A stretch of DNA of 64,000 nucleotides, from contig NZ_JAJNDU010000001.1 of NCBI RefSeq assembly GCF_021043365.1, forward strand, positions 1,388,164 to 1,452,163. Reading direction: 5' to 3'. How positions within the stretch are numbered: the stretch's first letter is position 1; each line of letters starts with the position of its first letter. The translations under genes and the position numbers were made by a program. Origin of the DNA: Sphingomonas sp. IC-11 (lineage in GTDB: Bacteria; Pseudomonadota; Alphaproteobacteria; Sphingomonadales; Sphingomonadaceae). This document shows positions 18,046-27,356 of this stretch, piece by piece. The notes beneath the pieces were generated by a model. The model saw only the letters and a program-made list of their open reading frames with translations, made no database searches and was not told the DNA's origin.

Positions 18046-18775
18046 CGATCATCTCCTGTTCGTTCATTACGATCGTCGATACGCCCTCGCCCTGCAGCAC
18101 GTCAGCAAAATTGCCGTGCTCGCGAATGTTGAAGACGACGATCGGGATATTCGAATCGCGGCACAATGCTACCGCACTCGCATCCATCACCTTGAGGTTC
18201 TTGGACAGAACGGTGTCGTACGAAATCGTCTCGTAACGCGTTGCGTTCGGCACCTGCTTCGGGTCCGCGTCGTAAATCCCGTCAACGCTCGTGCCCTTGA
18301 ACAATGCGTCACAGTTCATCTCCGCCGCACGCAAGGCCGCACCGCTGTCTGTGGTGAAGAACGGCGAACCGACCCCAGCCGCAAAGATCACGACCCTGTT
18401 CTTCTCCAAGTGACGGACAGCGCGGCGGCGAATGAACGGCTCGCAAACCGACTGCATCGGAATTGCCGATTGGACACGGGTATCAACGCCGATCTGCTCC
18501 AACGCATTCTGGACCGCCAGCGCGTTCATGACCGTCGCCAACATGCCCATATAATCGGCGGTCGCCCGTTCGAAGCCCTTGGCAGCAGCAGCGAGCCCGC
18601 GGAAGATGTTGCCTCCACCGACCACCACGCAAAGCTCATATCCTTGAGCCTTAACGTCGGCGATCTCCTCGGCAACACGGCCAGTCACGGCGGGATCAAT
18701 GGCTAGGCCATCTGCCCCCATCAGAACTTCGCCCGAAAGCTTCAGGAGGATTCGTTTGTAACGAGGGCTGGTCAT
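18032..18775 (-). CDS. pyrH: UMP kinase
   Basis: Phosphorylates UMP to UDP as a hexamer of the amino-acid-kinase fold, distinct from eukaryotic UMP kinases. It has 247 residues. The N-terminal [24 protein letters not shown], the [14 protein letters not shown] helix and [12 protein letters not shown] are diagnostic. It is preceded by a 233-base gap to tsf and overlaps frr by 14 bases. Confidence 0.96.
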   Translation of the reverse strand: MTSPRYKRILLKLSGEVLMGADGLAIDPAVTGRVAEEIADVKAQGYELCVVVGGGNIFRGLAAAAKGFERATADYMGMLATVMNALAVQNALEQIGVDTRVQSAIPMQSVCEPFIRRRAVRHLEKNRVVIFAAGVGSPFFTTDSGAALRAAEMNCDALFKGTSVDGIYDADPKQVPNATRYETISYDTVLSKNLKVMDASAVALCRDSNIPIVVFNIREHGNFADVLQGEGVSTIVMNEQEMIDARV

Positions 18776-19008
18776 TTGATCCGATACGGCTGAGGTCGGG
18801 CGGCGGGAACCTTAGGGAAGCCCCGCAAGGGTCGCAACCACTACGTCGCGGAACCTCAATTCCAAAGCGCTGCCTGACCGACAAAAATGATCCCGGCCTC
18901 ACTCCGGAAATCAGCTCCCCAGTCACTGCGTAGCGACCGTCTGAGCAGATCTCCGGGCGAGACCGGGATGTTGATCGTCGAGCGACGGCTGGCCGTCGCC
19001 CGGAATGA
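18776..19008. other. tsf-pyrH intergenic region with a short hairpin
   Basis: This 233-base gap separates tsf from pyrH. The only structure I see is GCGACGG-CTGG-CCGTCGC (18982-18999), just after the tsf stop. It has no T-run on the minus strand, so it is at best a weak or Rho-assisted terminator or an RNA-stabilising hairpin. A separate pyrH promoter may lie in the remaining stretch, but no convincing -35/-10 pair is evident. Confidence 0.3.
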
Positions 19009-19962
19009 TCAGGCGGTCGGCTCCGCCTGCTTGTTCTGCGGCACGCCCGAAGCCGCAGCAACTTCAGCAGCGAAGTCCGACGCTTCCTTCTCAATGCCCT
19101 CGCCCAGCTGGAAGCGGACATAGTCCTTCAGAACGATCGGAGTGCCAGCGTCCTTGCCCGCCTTGGCAACGACGTCGCTGATGCGGGTCTTGCCGTCCAT
19201 CACGAACAGCTGGCTGACCAGCGCATGCTCCTTGCGGTACTTCGCAATCGAACCCTCGACCATCTTAGCGATGATGTCGGCCGGCTTGCCACTCTCGCCT
19301 GCCTTTTCGGCGGCAATCGCGCGCTCACGCTCGATCTCGGCCTCGTCCAGGTCTTCCTCGTTCAGCGCCTTCGGGAACGCCGCGGCAACGTGCATTGCCA
19401 GCTGCTTGCCGAGGCTCTGAAGCACCTCATCCGAAGCTTCGCTCTCAAGCGCCACGAGAACGCCAATCTTGCCGAGGCCCGGCGCCTGCTGGTTGTGCAC
19501 GTAGCCGACAACCGCACCCTTCGAGACTTCGAGGCGCTTCGAACGACGGAGCGACTGGTTTTCACCGATCGTTGCAATGTTGTTGGTCAGCACTTCCTCA
19601 ACGGTCGTGCCCGATGGCATCTTCTCGCCCTTGAGCGAGTCGACATCGCCGCCAGTGGCGAGGGCGATCTGCGTCACTTCACGAACGAAATCCTGGAACT
19701 GGTCGTTCTTGGCGACAAAGTCGGTTTCCGAGTTCACCTCAACCGCCGCGCCCTTGGTGCCGCTGGTAGCGATGCCCACCAAGCCCTCGGCCGCGGTACG
19801 GCTGGACTTCTTCGCAGCCGCTGCCAGGCCCTTCGTGCGGAGCCAATCGAGCGCAGCGTCCATGTCGCCGCCAGTCTCGTTCAGCGCCTTCTTGCAGTCC
19901 ATCATGCCTGCACCGCTCTTCTCGCGCAGGTCCTTGACCATCGCTGCCGTGATATCGGCCAT
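19009..19962 (-). CDS. tsf: elongation factor Ts
   Basis: GDP-GTP exchange factor for EF-Tu. It has 317 residues. The N-terminal UBA-like domain reads [20 protein letters not shown] and contains the TDFVAKN motif ([16 protein letters not shown], about residues 77-92). Two dimerisation subdomains follow. It lies 165 bases downstream of rpsB; that gap carries an inverted repeat pair. Confidence 0.97.
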   Translation of the reverse strand: MADITAAMVKDLREKSGAGMMDCKKALNETGGDMDAALDWLRTKGLAAAAKKSSRTAAEGLVGIATSGTKGAAVEVNSETDFVAKNDQFQDFVREVTQIALATGGDVDSLKGEKMPSGTTVEEVLTNNIATIGENQSLRRSKRLEVSKGAVVGYVHNQQAPGLGKIGVLVALESEASDEVLQSLGKQLAMHVAAAFPKALNEEDLDEAEIERERAIAAEKAGESGKPADIIAKMVEGSIAKYRKEHALVSQLFVMDGKTRISDVVAKAGKDAGTPIVLKDYVRFQLGEGIEKEASDFAAEVAAASGVPQNKQAEPTA

Positions 19963-20012
19963 CGTGTAATCCTTCCTGTGGATCCCGTGAGGTGGGATCA
20001 GCCCGTATGAAA

Positions 20013-20119
20013 CCGCTCGTGCCGAGCCCGCCGAAGTACCGCCCTTCTCTCCGCAGCATTGCAGGAAAGAGACAGTGCTTCGACAAACTCGGCACGAAAA
20101 GGTGAGTGGCTTGTCGAAG
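20013..20119. repeat. REP-like inverted repeat cluster between rpsB and tsf
   Basis: CGTGCCGAG at 20018-20026 and CTCGGCACG at 20088-20096 form a perfect 9-bp inverted pair. Each is embedded in a longer related unit (CGTGCCGAG...GAAG on one side, CTTCGACAAACTCGGCACG on the other). A third partial unit GCTTGTCGAAGC (20109-20120) follows. Units of the form CGTGCTGAGCTTGTCGAAG are dispersed intergenic repeats in many sphingomonad genomes, from general knowledge. They could stabilise or separate the rpsB and tsf messages. Confidence 0.55.
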
Positions 20120-20127
20120 CCGCAGTC

Positions 20128-20934
20128 TTACGCGTCGATCTGGCGCGATTCCTCTGCACCCGCAGTGGCAACCACCGGGTCGCTGCCCAGCGCTTCCTCC
20201 GCAGGCGGCTCGGCCATGGCACCGAAGTCAACGCCGCCACGGCGCTGCTGCTCTGCGTTGCCGCGGGTTGCGGCGATCGCAACCGCCTCGCAGTACAGCC
20301 AGATGGCACGGCTTGCGTCGTCGTTCGCGGGGACCGGGAACGCGATGCCGTCTGGAGACACGTTCGAATCGAGGATCGCAACGACCGGGATGCCGAGGGT
20401 GTTGGCTTCCTTGATCGCGAGCTCTTCCTTGTTCGCGTCGATCACGAACATGATGTCGGGAATGCCGCCCATGTCGCGGATGCCGCCCAGGCTCATCTCA
20501 AGCTTGTCGCGCTCACGGGTGAGCTGCAGCACTTCCTTCTTGGTGAGGCCGGCGGTGTTGCCTGACAGCTGCTCTTCAAGAGCCTTCAGACGCTTGATCG
20601 AGTTGGAGATCGTCTTCCAGTTGGTGAGCATGCCGCCCAGCCAACGATGGTTGACGAAGTGCTGGCCGGCACGACGCGCCGCGTCGGCAACCGGCTCCTG
20701 CGCCTGACGCTTGGTGCCTACGAACAGCACCTTGCCGCCCGACGCGACGGTCGAGCTGATGAACTCAAGCGCACGCGCAAAGAGCGGCACGGTCTGAGAC
20801 AGGTCGATGATGTGGACGCCATTGCGCTCGCCGAACAGATACGGCTTCATCTTTGGGTTCCAGCGGTGGGTCTGGTGGCCGAAGTGCGCGCCGGTTTCGA
20901 TAAGCTGCTGCATCGTGACGACAGGTGCCGCCAT
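20128..20934 (-). CDS. rpsB: 30S ribosomal protein S2
   Basis: Small-subunit protein, 268 residues. It shows [24 protein letters not shown]-type N-terminus (here [20 protein letters not shown]), then [27 protein letters not shown] and the conserved [26 protein letters not shown]. The C-terminal extension (about residues 245-268, ending in ESRQIDA) is acidic. It heads the translation/envelope cluster and is preceded by a 326-base leader/promoter region. Confidence 0.97.
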   Translation of the reverse strand: MAAPVVTMQQLIETGAHFGHQTHRWNPKMKPYLFGERNGVHIIDLSQTVPLFARALEFISSTVASGGKVLFVGTKRQAQEPVADAARRAGQHFVNHRWLGGMLTNWKTISNSIKRLKALEEQLSGNTAGLTKKEVLQLTRERDKLEMSLGGIRDMGGIPDIMFVIDANKEELAIKEANTLGIPVVAILDSNVSPDGIAFPVPANDDASRAIWLYCEAVAIAATRGNAEQQRRGGVDFGAMAEPPAEEALGSDPVVATAGAEESRQIDA

Positions 20935-21260
20935 AATCTTTATTCCTTCCGGTTAGGCCTCTGGGAAGCGGATGGCGCAAGCCTGAAAGGCCAGCGCACC
21001 GGTAGTTGTACTTCCCATGCGGAGTTGAGGCCCGCGCCCTTACCGAAACATCCGTCCACGCACAAGCGGCTTGATACCGCTTGACCCGCACGAACATACG
21101 TGGAACAAACGCAAGAACAGAGAGGGAACCTAGCCGAACGCGAGTAGGAAATGCCGGTCCACGCAGCAAAGCCCAATGGTGCATTTTGGGTGGAAAGTGG
21201 AACAGCAGGTCTTTTCAGCGGTTTGCGCGCTATGGTTCGCAAGTGCCATGGAGGCAGACA
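20935..21260. promoter_or_regulatory. divergent control region between rpsB and a small membrane protein gene
   Basis: This 326-base gene-free stretch must hold the rpsB promoter and leader (minus) and the promoter of the 78-aa gene (plus). Near rpsB there is an imperfect stem-loop (about 20973-21000, GGCGCAAGCCTGAAAGGCCAGCGCACC) that could be an S2 leader structure. At 21092-21139 five GAAC words recur every 10-12 bases. I see no clear sigma-70 pair on either strand. Confidence 0.45.
21092..21129 (+). promoter_or_regulatory. two GAAC-N7-GAAC direct-repeat boxes (LexA-type candidates)
   Basis: GAAC-ATACGTG-GAAC at 21092-21106 and GAAC-AGAGAGG-GAAC at 21115-21129 each match the direct-repeat GAAC(N7)GAAC (equally GTTC-N7-GTTC) bound by LexA in alphaproteobacteria. 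A fifth GAAC follows at 21136. The boxes lie about 130-170 bases upstream of the small membrane protein gene and about 160-195 bases upstream of rpsB. Whether LexA binds here is inference. Confidence 0.45.
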
Positions 21261-21497
21261 ATGATGGCGGTTGTGAGTTTCGCGATTTTTATCGGCGCGT
21301 TCGCAGTTTCAGCCTATGCTCTTGCGACGACCATCATTCCTCGTTTTGACAGAATTGTTAGCGCGTTGCGCAGGCAAGCGCCGGCAGATCATCAGCCGCT
21401 GGCTGCCCTGGTTCGCGCAGAGCAGCGTATCGCCGTCAGGCGTTGGGCGGCACAGGCGCGGCCTGCGCCTGCATACCGGACGCGCGCAGCCGCTTAA
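21261..21497 (+). CDS. small single-pass membrane protein, 78 aa
   Basis: Function unknown. The ATG at 21261 has a strong GGAGG site seven bases upstream, unlike longer readings. The product starts MMAVVSFAIFIGAFAVSAYA, with one transmembrane helix (residues 2-25), then a basic amphipathic cytoplasmic tail rich in Arg and Ala ([18 protein letters not shown]). I recall similar proteins next to pssA in sphingomonads. Its last 62 bases overlap the 3' end of pssA on the other strand. Two LexA-type boxes lie upstream, so SOS control is possible but unproven. Confidence 0.75.
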   Translation: MMAVVSFAIFIGAFAVSAYALATTIIPRFDRIVSALRRQAPADHQPLAALVRAEQRIAVRRWAAQARPAPAYRTRAAA

Positions 21498-22302
21498 CTC
21501 GTGCATAGCTGGCGATGCTGAATGGCAGCGCCAGCAGATAGGCGATGCTGATTGCGCTCACGGTGTGCCAAGGTGCGGTCACGGCTGCCGCGGCCACGAT
21601 GACCACAAGGGCCAGAGCCTCGAAGCGAATGTTCCTGCGCAGGCGAAGCGAAGACCACGACCAAGTGGCCAGGCTCGACACCATCAGCAAGGCAGAAAGA
21701 ACCGTCCACGGCGCGACGATATAGGGCGATCGCAGCGCCGGCTCCTCCGTCCAGAACCACAAGAACATGGGCAGCAGGGCCAATCCAGCGCCGGCTGGCG
21801 CCGGGACGCCGGTAAGGAAGCCAGCAGACTTATGTGGCTGATCGTCCGCATCGATATTCGCATTGAAACGCGCAAGGCGTAACGCTGCGAACACTGCCAG
21901 CATCAAGGCGGCAATCCAGCCGAACCGCGGCAAGGACGACAGCGACCACAGGTAAAGAATCAACGCGGGCGACACACCAAAGGAAATCGCGTCCGCGAGA
22001 GAATCGAGCTCCGCCCCGAAGCGACTCTCACCGTGAAGCAGACGCGCAATGCGCCCGTCGATCCCGTCCAAAAGACCGGCGATAAGAACAAAGGCGACCG
22101 CCAGTTGCCAGTGGGTTGCAACGCGATCTGCGAGCGCCGCCAGCTCCGCACCGCGCAGCAATGCCAGATCATTCTCCATCATGCGGGCCTTGATCGCGAA
22201 CTGCACGCCGCTGAGACCAGAGCATAGCGCCAAGGCGGTAATGGCATTGGGAGCGACGGCGCGCAGCGGAAGGCCCCGCCGCGGACGTATTGGGCGCCTC
22301 AT
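21436..22302 (-). CDS. pssA: CDP-diacylglycerol--serine O-phosphatidyltransferase
   Basis: Transfers the phosphatidyl group from CDP-DAG to serine at the inner membrane, making phosphatidylserine. It has 288 residues and about eight membrane helices. The CDP-alcohol transferase motif is complete: [20 protein letters not shown] followed by [11 protein letters not shown] (D-G-x2-A-R-x8-G-x3-D-x3-D). It overlaps psd by 4 bases, so the two-step route to phosphatidylethanolamine is encoded as a unit. Confidence 0.95.
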   Translation of the reverse strand: MRRPIRPRRGLPLRAVAPNAITALALCSGLSGVQFAIKARMMENDLALLRGAELAALADRVATHWQLAVAFVLIAGLLDGIDGRIARLLHGESRFGAELDSLADAISFGVSPALILYLWSLSSLPRFGWIAALMLAVFAALRLARFNANIDADDQPHKSAGFLTGVPAPAGAGLALLPMFLWFWTEEPALRSPYIVAPWTVLSALLMVSSLATWSWSSLRLRRNIRFEALALVVIVAAAAVTAPWHTVSAISIAYLLALPFSIASYARVKRLRASGMQAQAAPVPPNA

Positions 22303-23033
22303 TGTGCAACTCCGGATACAGGCGACAATCCCGCGCGGGCCAGAACGGTTTCGCCGGCGATTGTCCGCTGGCCCAGTGCCACCTGTGGAGCATAGCCTGC
22401 GGGCAGATAGACGTCGACGCGGCTTCCGAAGCGGATCAAGCCGACGCGCTGGCCCGCGGCCACCATGTCTCCGACCTTGGCGAAGCCGATGATCCGCCGC
22501 GCCACCAAGCCGGCGATCTGGGTGAACCCAACCCGGCGGCCGTCATGACCTTCCACGACGAAGTGCTGCCGCTCATTCTCCTCCGACGCTTTGTCGAGAT
22601 CGGCGTTCAGGAACTTGCCGGAGATATAGACCACCTGCCGGATCGTGCCGGCGATCGGCGAACGGTTGATATGCACGTCGAAGACACTCATGAAGACCGA
22701 CACCCGGGTAAGATGCGTTGCACCAAGATCCGCGGCGAGTTCGCGAGGTACTGGCACCTCCGCGATCATCGTTACCAATCCATCTGCGGGAGAAACGATC
22801 AGATCCTCACCCCGGGGCGTCGTGCGGACCGGATCACGGAAGAACGCCGCCACCCAGATCGTGATCCCCAGAAGCGGCCAGAAAAACACGCTATGAACAA
22901 TGGTCATCAACAGCGTGATACCGAACGCGATGGCGGCGAACTTCTGCCCTTCGGGATGGACTGCTGGGAAGCGCCACCTGACAGTGGTAGTTACAGGCAG
23001 ACCCTGTTCTTCGGGTTTCGGCAATGAAGGCAT
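22299..23033 (-). CDS. psd: phosphatidylserine decarboxylase (short type)
   Basis: Pyruvoyl enzyme converting phosphatidylserine to phosphatidylethanolamine. From ATG at 23033 (GAGG ribosome site upstream) it is about 244 residues. Two N-terminal membrane segments are followed by [10 protein letters not shown] and [10 protein letters not shown]. The self-cleavage Gly-Ser is in [11 protein letters not shown] near the C-terminus, giving the small pyruvoyl-bearing alpha chain. It is divergent from icd across 115 bases. Confidence 0.93.
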   Translation of the reverse strand: MPSLPKPEEQGLPVTTTVRWRFPAVHPEGQKFAAIAFGITLLMTIVHSVFFWPLLGITIWVAAFFRDPVRTTPRGEDLIVSPADGLVTMIAEVPVPRELAADLGATHLTRVSVFMSVFDVHINRSPIAGTIRQVVYISGKFLNADLDKASEENERQHFVVEGHDGRRVGFTQIAGLVARRIIGFAKVGDMVAAGQRVGLIRFGSRVDVYLPAGYAPQVALGQRTIAGETVLARAGLSPVSGVAQ

Positions 23034-23148
23034 GCGGCCTCGTGTAGCGGGGGGAGCCAATGCGCACAACGCGGGCGTACCGATGGTTGATCCCCCGCCC
23101 CCTTACCCGTATCGACCGCGCCAGAACCTCCCTCAAAGGAAACGAACA

Positions 23149-24369
23149 ATGGCGAAGATCAAGGTGAAAACGCCCGTCGTGGAGATCGACGGCGACGAAA
23201 TGACGCGGATCATCTGGGAATGGATTCGTGAGCGCCTGATCAAGCCGTACCTCGACATCGATCTCGACTATTACGACCTCGGCATGGAGCATCGCGACGC
23301 CACCGACGACAAGGTGACGGTCGACAGTGCCAAAGCGATCCAGAAGTATGGCGTCGGCGTGAAGTGCGCCACCATCACGCCGGACGAAGCCCGTGTCGAA
23401 GAATTCGGCCTCAAGAAGATGTGGAAGTCGCCAAATGGCACGATCCGCAACATCCTGGGCGGCGTCGTTTTCCGCGAGCCGATCGTGATCAAGAATGTCC
23501 CCCGCCTCATTCCGGGCTGGACGCACCCGATCGTGGTCGGTCGTCACGCATTCGGCGATCAGTATCGCGCGACGGACTTCAAGGTGCCCGGCGCCGGCAA
23601 GCTGACCATGAAATGGACGGGCGAGGACGGCCAGGAAATCGAGCATGAGGTGTTCGACTTCCCGGGCGCTGGTGTCGCCATGGGCATGTACAACCTTGAC
23701 GAGTCGATCCGTGACTTCGCCCGGGCGTCGCTGAACTACGGCATCAATCGCAACTGGCCGGTCTATCTCAGCACCAAGAACACGATCCTTAAAGCGTATG
23801 ACGGTCGCTTTAAGGACATCTTTGCCGAGGTTTACGAGGCAGAGTTCGTAGAAAAGTTCAAGGAGCTCGGCATCACCTACGAGCACCGCCTGATCGACGA
23901 CATGGTCGCATCGGCGCTGAAGTGGAACGGTGAGTTCGTCTGGGCCTGCAAGAACTATGACGGCGACGTACAGTCCGATCAGGTCGCGCAGGGCTTCGGC
24001 TCGCTGGGCCTCATGACATCGGTGCTGATGACCCCGGACGGCAAGACGATCGAGGCCGAGGCGGCGCACGGCACCGTGACGCGCCACTATCGCCAGCATC
24101 AGCAGGGCAAGGCGACCTCGACGAACCCGATCGCTTCCATCTTCGCGTGGACTGGCGGCCTGAAGTTCCGCGGCAAGTTCGACGATACTCCGGACGTCAC
24201 CCGCTTTGCCGAGACGCTGGAGCAGGTCTGCATCGAAACCGTCGAGAATGGCGACATGACCAAGGATCTCGCGATCCTGATCGGCCCGGACCAGAAGTGG
24301 ATGACGACCGAGCAATTCTTCGAAGCGGTTCGCGTCAACCTCGAGAACAAGATGGCGGCCTGGGCATAA
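23149..24369 (+). CDS. icd: NADP-dependent isocitrate dehydrogenase
   Basis: TCA-cycle oxidative decarboxylation of isocitrate to 2-oxoglutarate. It has 406 residues and belongs to the eukaryote-like (type II) family, not the E. coli Icd family. It starts [20 protein letters not shown] and contains [20 protein letters not shown] (substrate loop), [21 protein letters not shown]-like metal region (NYDGDVQSD) and [12 protein letters not shown] for NADP binding. A GGAAACGA-type ribosome site precedes the ATG. Confidence 0.97.
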   Translation: MAKIKVKTPVVEIDGDEMTRIIWEWIRERLIKPYLDIDLDYYDLGMEHRDATDDKVTVDSAKAIQKYGVGVKCATITPDEARVEEFGLKKMWKSPNGTIRNILGGVVFREPIVIKNVPRLIPGWTHPIVVGRHAFGDQYRATDFKVPGAGKLTMKWTGEDGQEIEHEVFDFPGAGVAMGMYNLDESIRDFARASLNYGINRNWPVYLSTKNTILKAYDGRFKDIFAEVYEAEFVEKFKELGITYEHRLIDDMVASALKWNGEFVWACKNYDGDVQSDQVAQGFGSLGLMTSVLMTPDGKTIEAEAAHGTVTRHYRQHQQGKATSTNPIASIFAWTGGLKFRGKFDDTPDVTRFAETLEQVCIETVENGDMTKDLAILIGPDQKWMTTEQFFEAVRVNLENKMAAWA

Positions 24370-24390
24370 GCTCCGCCCCACCCCACAATG

Positions 24391-24417
24391 CAGCTCCCGG
24401 CACATCGCCGGGAGCTG
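24391..24417 (+). terminator. perfect 11-bp hairpin after icd (terminator without T-run, or translational element)
   Basis: CAGCTCCCGGC-ACATC-GCCGGGAGCTG is a perfect 11-bp stem with a 5-base loop, starting 21 bases past the icd stop. No T-run follows (TCATTGCTCG), so intrinsic termination would be weak. The 3' arm contains GGGAG, the only Shine-Dalgarno-like sequence for the next gene, so folding would hide it. Confidence 0.6.
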
Positions 24418-24419
24418 TC

Positions 24420-25502
24420 ATTGCTCGCGAGCCGCGGATCGACATTCTTCGCGGCTGCGCGCTTCTAACGATTGTCATCAATCATCTCAGCCAAGTCGCG
24501 GAGGCAGGCGGCCTTACTTCCGGACTTTTTCCGACACCGACGCGGTATGGTTATTCGACGGCTGCCGAGCTGTTCGTCATCCTGTCAGGTTATATGGTTG
24601 GCTTGGTCTATCTCGCCCGGCCGCAGCCAATCCTCGCCGTCCTCAAGCGCGCCGCAACGCTCTGGCTTTACAATTTCGCACTATTGGCAGCGGTCTTTCC
24701 GCTGGCTTTTCTCATGTCGGCTATCGAGCTAGACTTTTGGCGCTTCAACGATCTCGTGAATGATCCGCTGAACGCAATCGTTCGCATGGGAGCGCTGCAG
24801 CAGGCGCCGCGGCTTCTCGACATCCTCCTCCTTTACGTCACCCTTATGTTGATCGCGCCGCTCGCGATTGTCATCCACGCCCGATCGCCCCGGGTCGTGA
24901 TCGCAGCATCTGCCACTATTTACGTTGTAGCTCAGATCCTGACGATCAAGCGCATCGACGGCTCGCCTACTGCCACCGACGACGGCATATTAAAGCTGCT
25001 AAGCTGGCAGGTGATTTTCTTTGTTCCCATGGCGCTGGGCGCGCGACGCTTGCACCTGGCCCTGTTTCGGTGGCTGGAGACCCACCGCACACCATTGGTG
25101 CTGTTCGTTTTCCTGTTCCTGGCTGGAGCGCTCCTGAAGACGTGGGAAGCCCCAGCGCCAGAATGGCTGACGCCGCGGTACGGCCTTCACCTGCTGCGGC
25201 TAGGCCACGCGATATTGGTCCTGATGTTATATACCGCACTGCTTACCGCCGCGCGGCGGCTCCTGCATACGCCGCCAGCAAGGATGCTTGCCACCATCGG
25301 CCGTCACAGCTTGGACTGCTTCGCTGCCGGTGTACTCGCAACCTATGTGCTGGCGCTTACTTGGGACCGGGCCGGCGGCGGTCACCTCGTTTACTATCTG
25401 TCGGTTCTTACTGCGGTGACGCTGACAGCGTTGGTCGCATGGTGGCGGGAAAGCGCACGAAAACCACGACATCGGCATCGCGCTACTGACAATCGAACTT
25501 GA
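24420..25502 (+). CDS. OpgC-like membrane acyltransferase
   Basis: Multi-pass inner-membrane protein with about ten helices and 360 residues from the proposed start. The N-terminus REPRIDILRGCALLTIVINHL and AAELFVILSGYMVGLVY match the OpgC/acyltransferase-3 pattern. OpgC succinylates periplasmic glucans; the substrate here is unknown. No ATG, GTG or TTG exists in frame between the icd stop and the conserved N-terminus. ATT at 24420, five bases after GGGAG, is the only plausible start, so the coordinate is tentative. The antiporter gene follows after 18 bases. Confidence 0.75.
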   Translation: MAREPRIDILRGCALLTIVINHLSQVAEAGGLTSGLFPTPTRYGYSTAAELFVILSGYMVGLVYLARPQPILAVLKRAATLWLYNFALLAAVFPLAFLMSAIELDFWRFNDLVNDPLNAIVRMGALQQAPRLLDILLLYVTLMLIAPLAIVIHARSPRVVIAASATIYVVAQILTIKRIDGSPTATDDGILKLLSWQVIFFVPMALGARRLHLALFRWLETHRTPLVLFVFLFLAGALLKTWEAPAPEWLTPRYGLHLLRLGHAILVLMLYTALLTAARRLLHTPPARMLATIGRHSLDCFAAGVLATYVLALTWDRAGGGHLVYYLSVLTAVTLTALVAWWRESARKPRHRHRATDNRT

Positions 25503-25520
25503 TCGAGGCAAGGAAAGTGG

Positions 25521-27305
25521 ATGGCGATTGGTCTCGACAACCCGCAATTCTCTGACGCACTGGTGATCCTCGGCGCCGCTGGCCTCGTGATCCCAGCTTT
25601 CGCCCGGTTCAAGATCAGCCCGGTTATTGGCTTCATCCTTGTGGGTCTGTTGGTGGGTCCGGCGGGGCTCGGTAGCCAAGTGGACCGATGGCCATGGCTT
25701 TACTACCTCACCATCTCGAACCCTCATTCGATTGAGCCGTTCGCAGAATTCGGCATCGTCCTTCTGCTGTTTTCCATCGGCCTTGAACTGTCGTTCCGAC
25801 GCTTGTGGGCGATGCGCCGTCTCGTGTTCGGAATTGGTCCGGTTGAGCTCTTGGGTTCGGCGCTGATCATCGGTGCGGCTTTGCACTTCATGGGACAAAG
25901 CTGGCCAGGGGCGATCGGATTGGGCCTCGCTCTCGCCCTGTCCTCTACCGCTCTCGTTCTTCCGCTCGTTGGCACCGTCAGTGCCGTCGGTCGGGGCGCG
26001 TTCGCCATGCTCCTGTTTGAGGATCTGGCACTGGTGCCTATCATCTTTGCCCTCGGTGCCCTTGCACCTTCGGCGGCAGCGGACGGCTTCGGTAACATCG
26101 GCATGGTAGCGCTGCGCGGCGGCTTGACGGTTGTTGCGATTTACATCGGGGGGCGACTGGTACTCCCGCGGCTGTTCGCCCAGGCGGCACGCACCAAAAG
26201 CCCGGAGCTGTTCCTTGCGGCGTCGCTCCTCGTCGTTATTGTGGCAAGTGTCGCCACGACTGCTGCTGGCCTGTCGCCGATTGTGGGTGCGCTGCTGGCG
26301 GGTCTTCTGATTGCGGAAACCGAATACCATACAGAAGTTGAGGTGATAACAGCGCCCTTCAAGGGCTTGGCGCTTGGCGTTTTTCTGATCAGCGTAGGAA
26401 TGAGCCTGGATCTGCGGCTGATTGTCAGGAATTGGTCCGACCTGCTCCTGGCGGTGGCGGGCGTCGTGGCCGTGAAGACGGCAGTTACGTACCTTTTCCT
26501 CCGCATCGCCAATGCGCGGCGTGGCGTCGCAGCGGAAACGGGATTGCTCATGGGCAGCCCGTCAGAAACCACGTTGATCGTACTTGCCACCGCCGCCCAG
26601 GCGCAACTCATTCAAGCTTCAACGGCTGCATTCTGGCAGACGGTGACAGCCATAGGTCTCACCATCACCCCCGTGTTGGCCAAGGTAGGAAGCGCCATCT
26701 CCAGGCGGATCGAAGGTAATGATGACACCTCGGCGACCGCTCCCGACGACGGAAAGCATACGGTCATTATCGGCTTCGGGCGCGTGGGCCGCATGGTTGC
26801 CGAACTTCTTGACGTGCATGCCCAACCTTATCTTGCCGTCGAGGCAGACATCGACGTGGTGAAGGCGGCGCGGGCGAGCGGGAAGTCGGTAATGTATGGT
26901 GACGTCATCCGTGCAGAGTTGGTAGATCGTCTCAACTTGCCTGCGGCTCGCGCCCTCGTTTTAACGATGGATGATCCGGTACTTACCGTGCGCCTTGCAC
27001 GACGGGTGCGAGCATTGGCGCCTGAGCTTCCGATCATCGCGCGCGCGCGGGACGCGGCCCACGCTGCAGAGCTTTACCGTGCCGGTGCGACAGATGCGGT
27101 GCCGGAGACGTTGGAGAGTTCGCTGCAGCTTTCCGAGGCTGTTCTCGTTGACCTTGGGGTCGCAATGGGCCCGGTGATTGCTTCCATTCACGAAAAGCGC
27201 GACGAACTCCGCCAGACGATCCGGCAAGAGGCAAAACTCAGCCGTGAGCCGCGCATCCGCCGCTTGCCGCGACAAAGCGAGATAGGCACCGCATCGCAAA
27301 TCTAG
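25521..27305 (+). CDS. CPA2-family cation:proton antiporter with RCK/TrkA-N domain
   Basis: 594 residues. The N-terminal 12-13 membrane helices (Na/H exchanger fold, with NPQFSDALVILGAAGLVIPA at the start and a conserved LLLFSIGLELS and EDLALVP) cover about residues 1-385. A TrkA-N nucleotide-binding domain follows (HTVIIGFGRVGRMVAELL, a GxGxxG fold, about residues 410-530). This is the KefB/KefC/RosB group, moving K+ or Na+ against protons; the transported ion cannot be read from sequence. An AAGGAAAG site precedes the ATG. Confidence 0.9.
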   Translation: MAIGLDNPQFSDALVILGAAGLVIPAFARFKISPVIGFILVGLLVGPAGLGSQVDRWPWLYYLTISNPHSIEPFAEFGIVLLLFSIGLELSFRRLWAMRRLVFGIGPVELLGSALIIGAALHFMGQSWPGAIGLGLALALSSTALVLPLVGTVSAVGRGAFAMLLFEDLALVPIIFALGALAPSAAADGFGNIGMVALRGGLTVVAIYIGGRLVLPRLFAQAARTKSPELFLAASLLVVIVASVATTAAGLSPIVGALLAGLLIAETEYHTEVEVITAPFKGLALGVFLISVGMSLDLRLIVRNWSDLLLAVAGVVAVKTAVTYLFLRIANARRGVAAETGLLMGSPSETTLIVLATAAQAQLIQASTAAFWQTVTAIGLTITPVLAKVGSAISRRIEGNDDTSATAPDDGKHTVIIGFGRVGRMVAELLDVHAQPYLAVEADIDVVKAARASGKSVMYGDVIRAELVDRLNLPAARALVLTMDDPVLTVRLARRVRALAPELPIIARARDAAHAAELYRAGATDAVPETLESSLQLSEAVLVDLGVAMGPVIASIHEKRDELRQTIRQEAKLSREPRIRRLPRQSEIGTASQI

Positions 27306-27356
27306 AGTGACCGCTGCCCAGCGTTCGCCGCAATCAAGCGCTACCCGGCCACGATC

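Noticed and set aside
18982-18999. Hairpin after tsf as an intrinsic terminator
   Set aside because: The stem is only 7 bp and no T-run follows on the transcribed strand, so it is listed only as a weak structure.
22891-24405. 504-codon minus-strand frame across icd
   Set aside because: It is the antisense of isocitrate dehydrogenase, which is certain on the plus strand.
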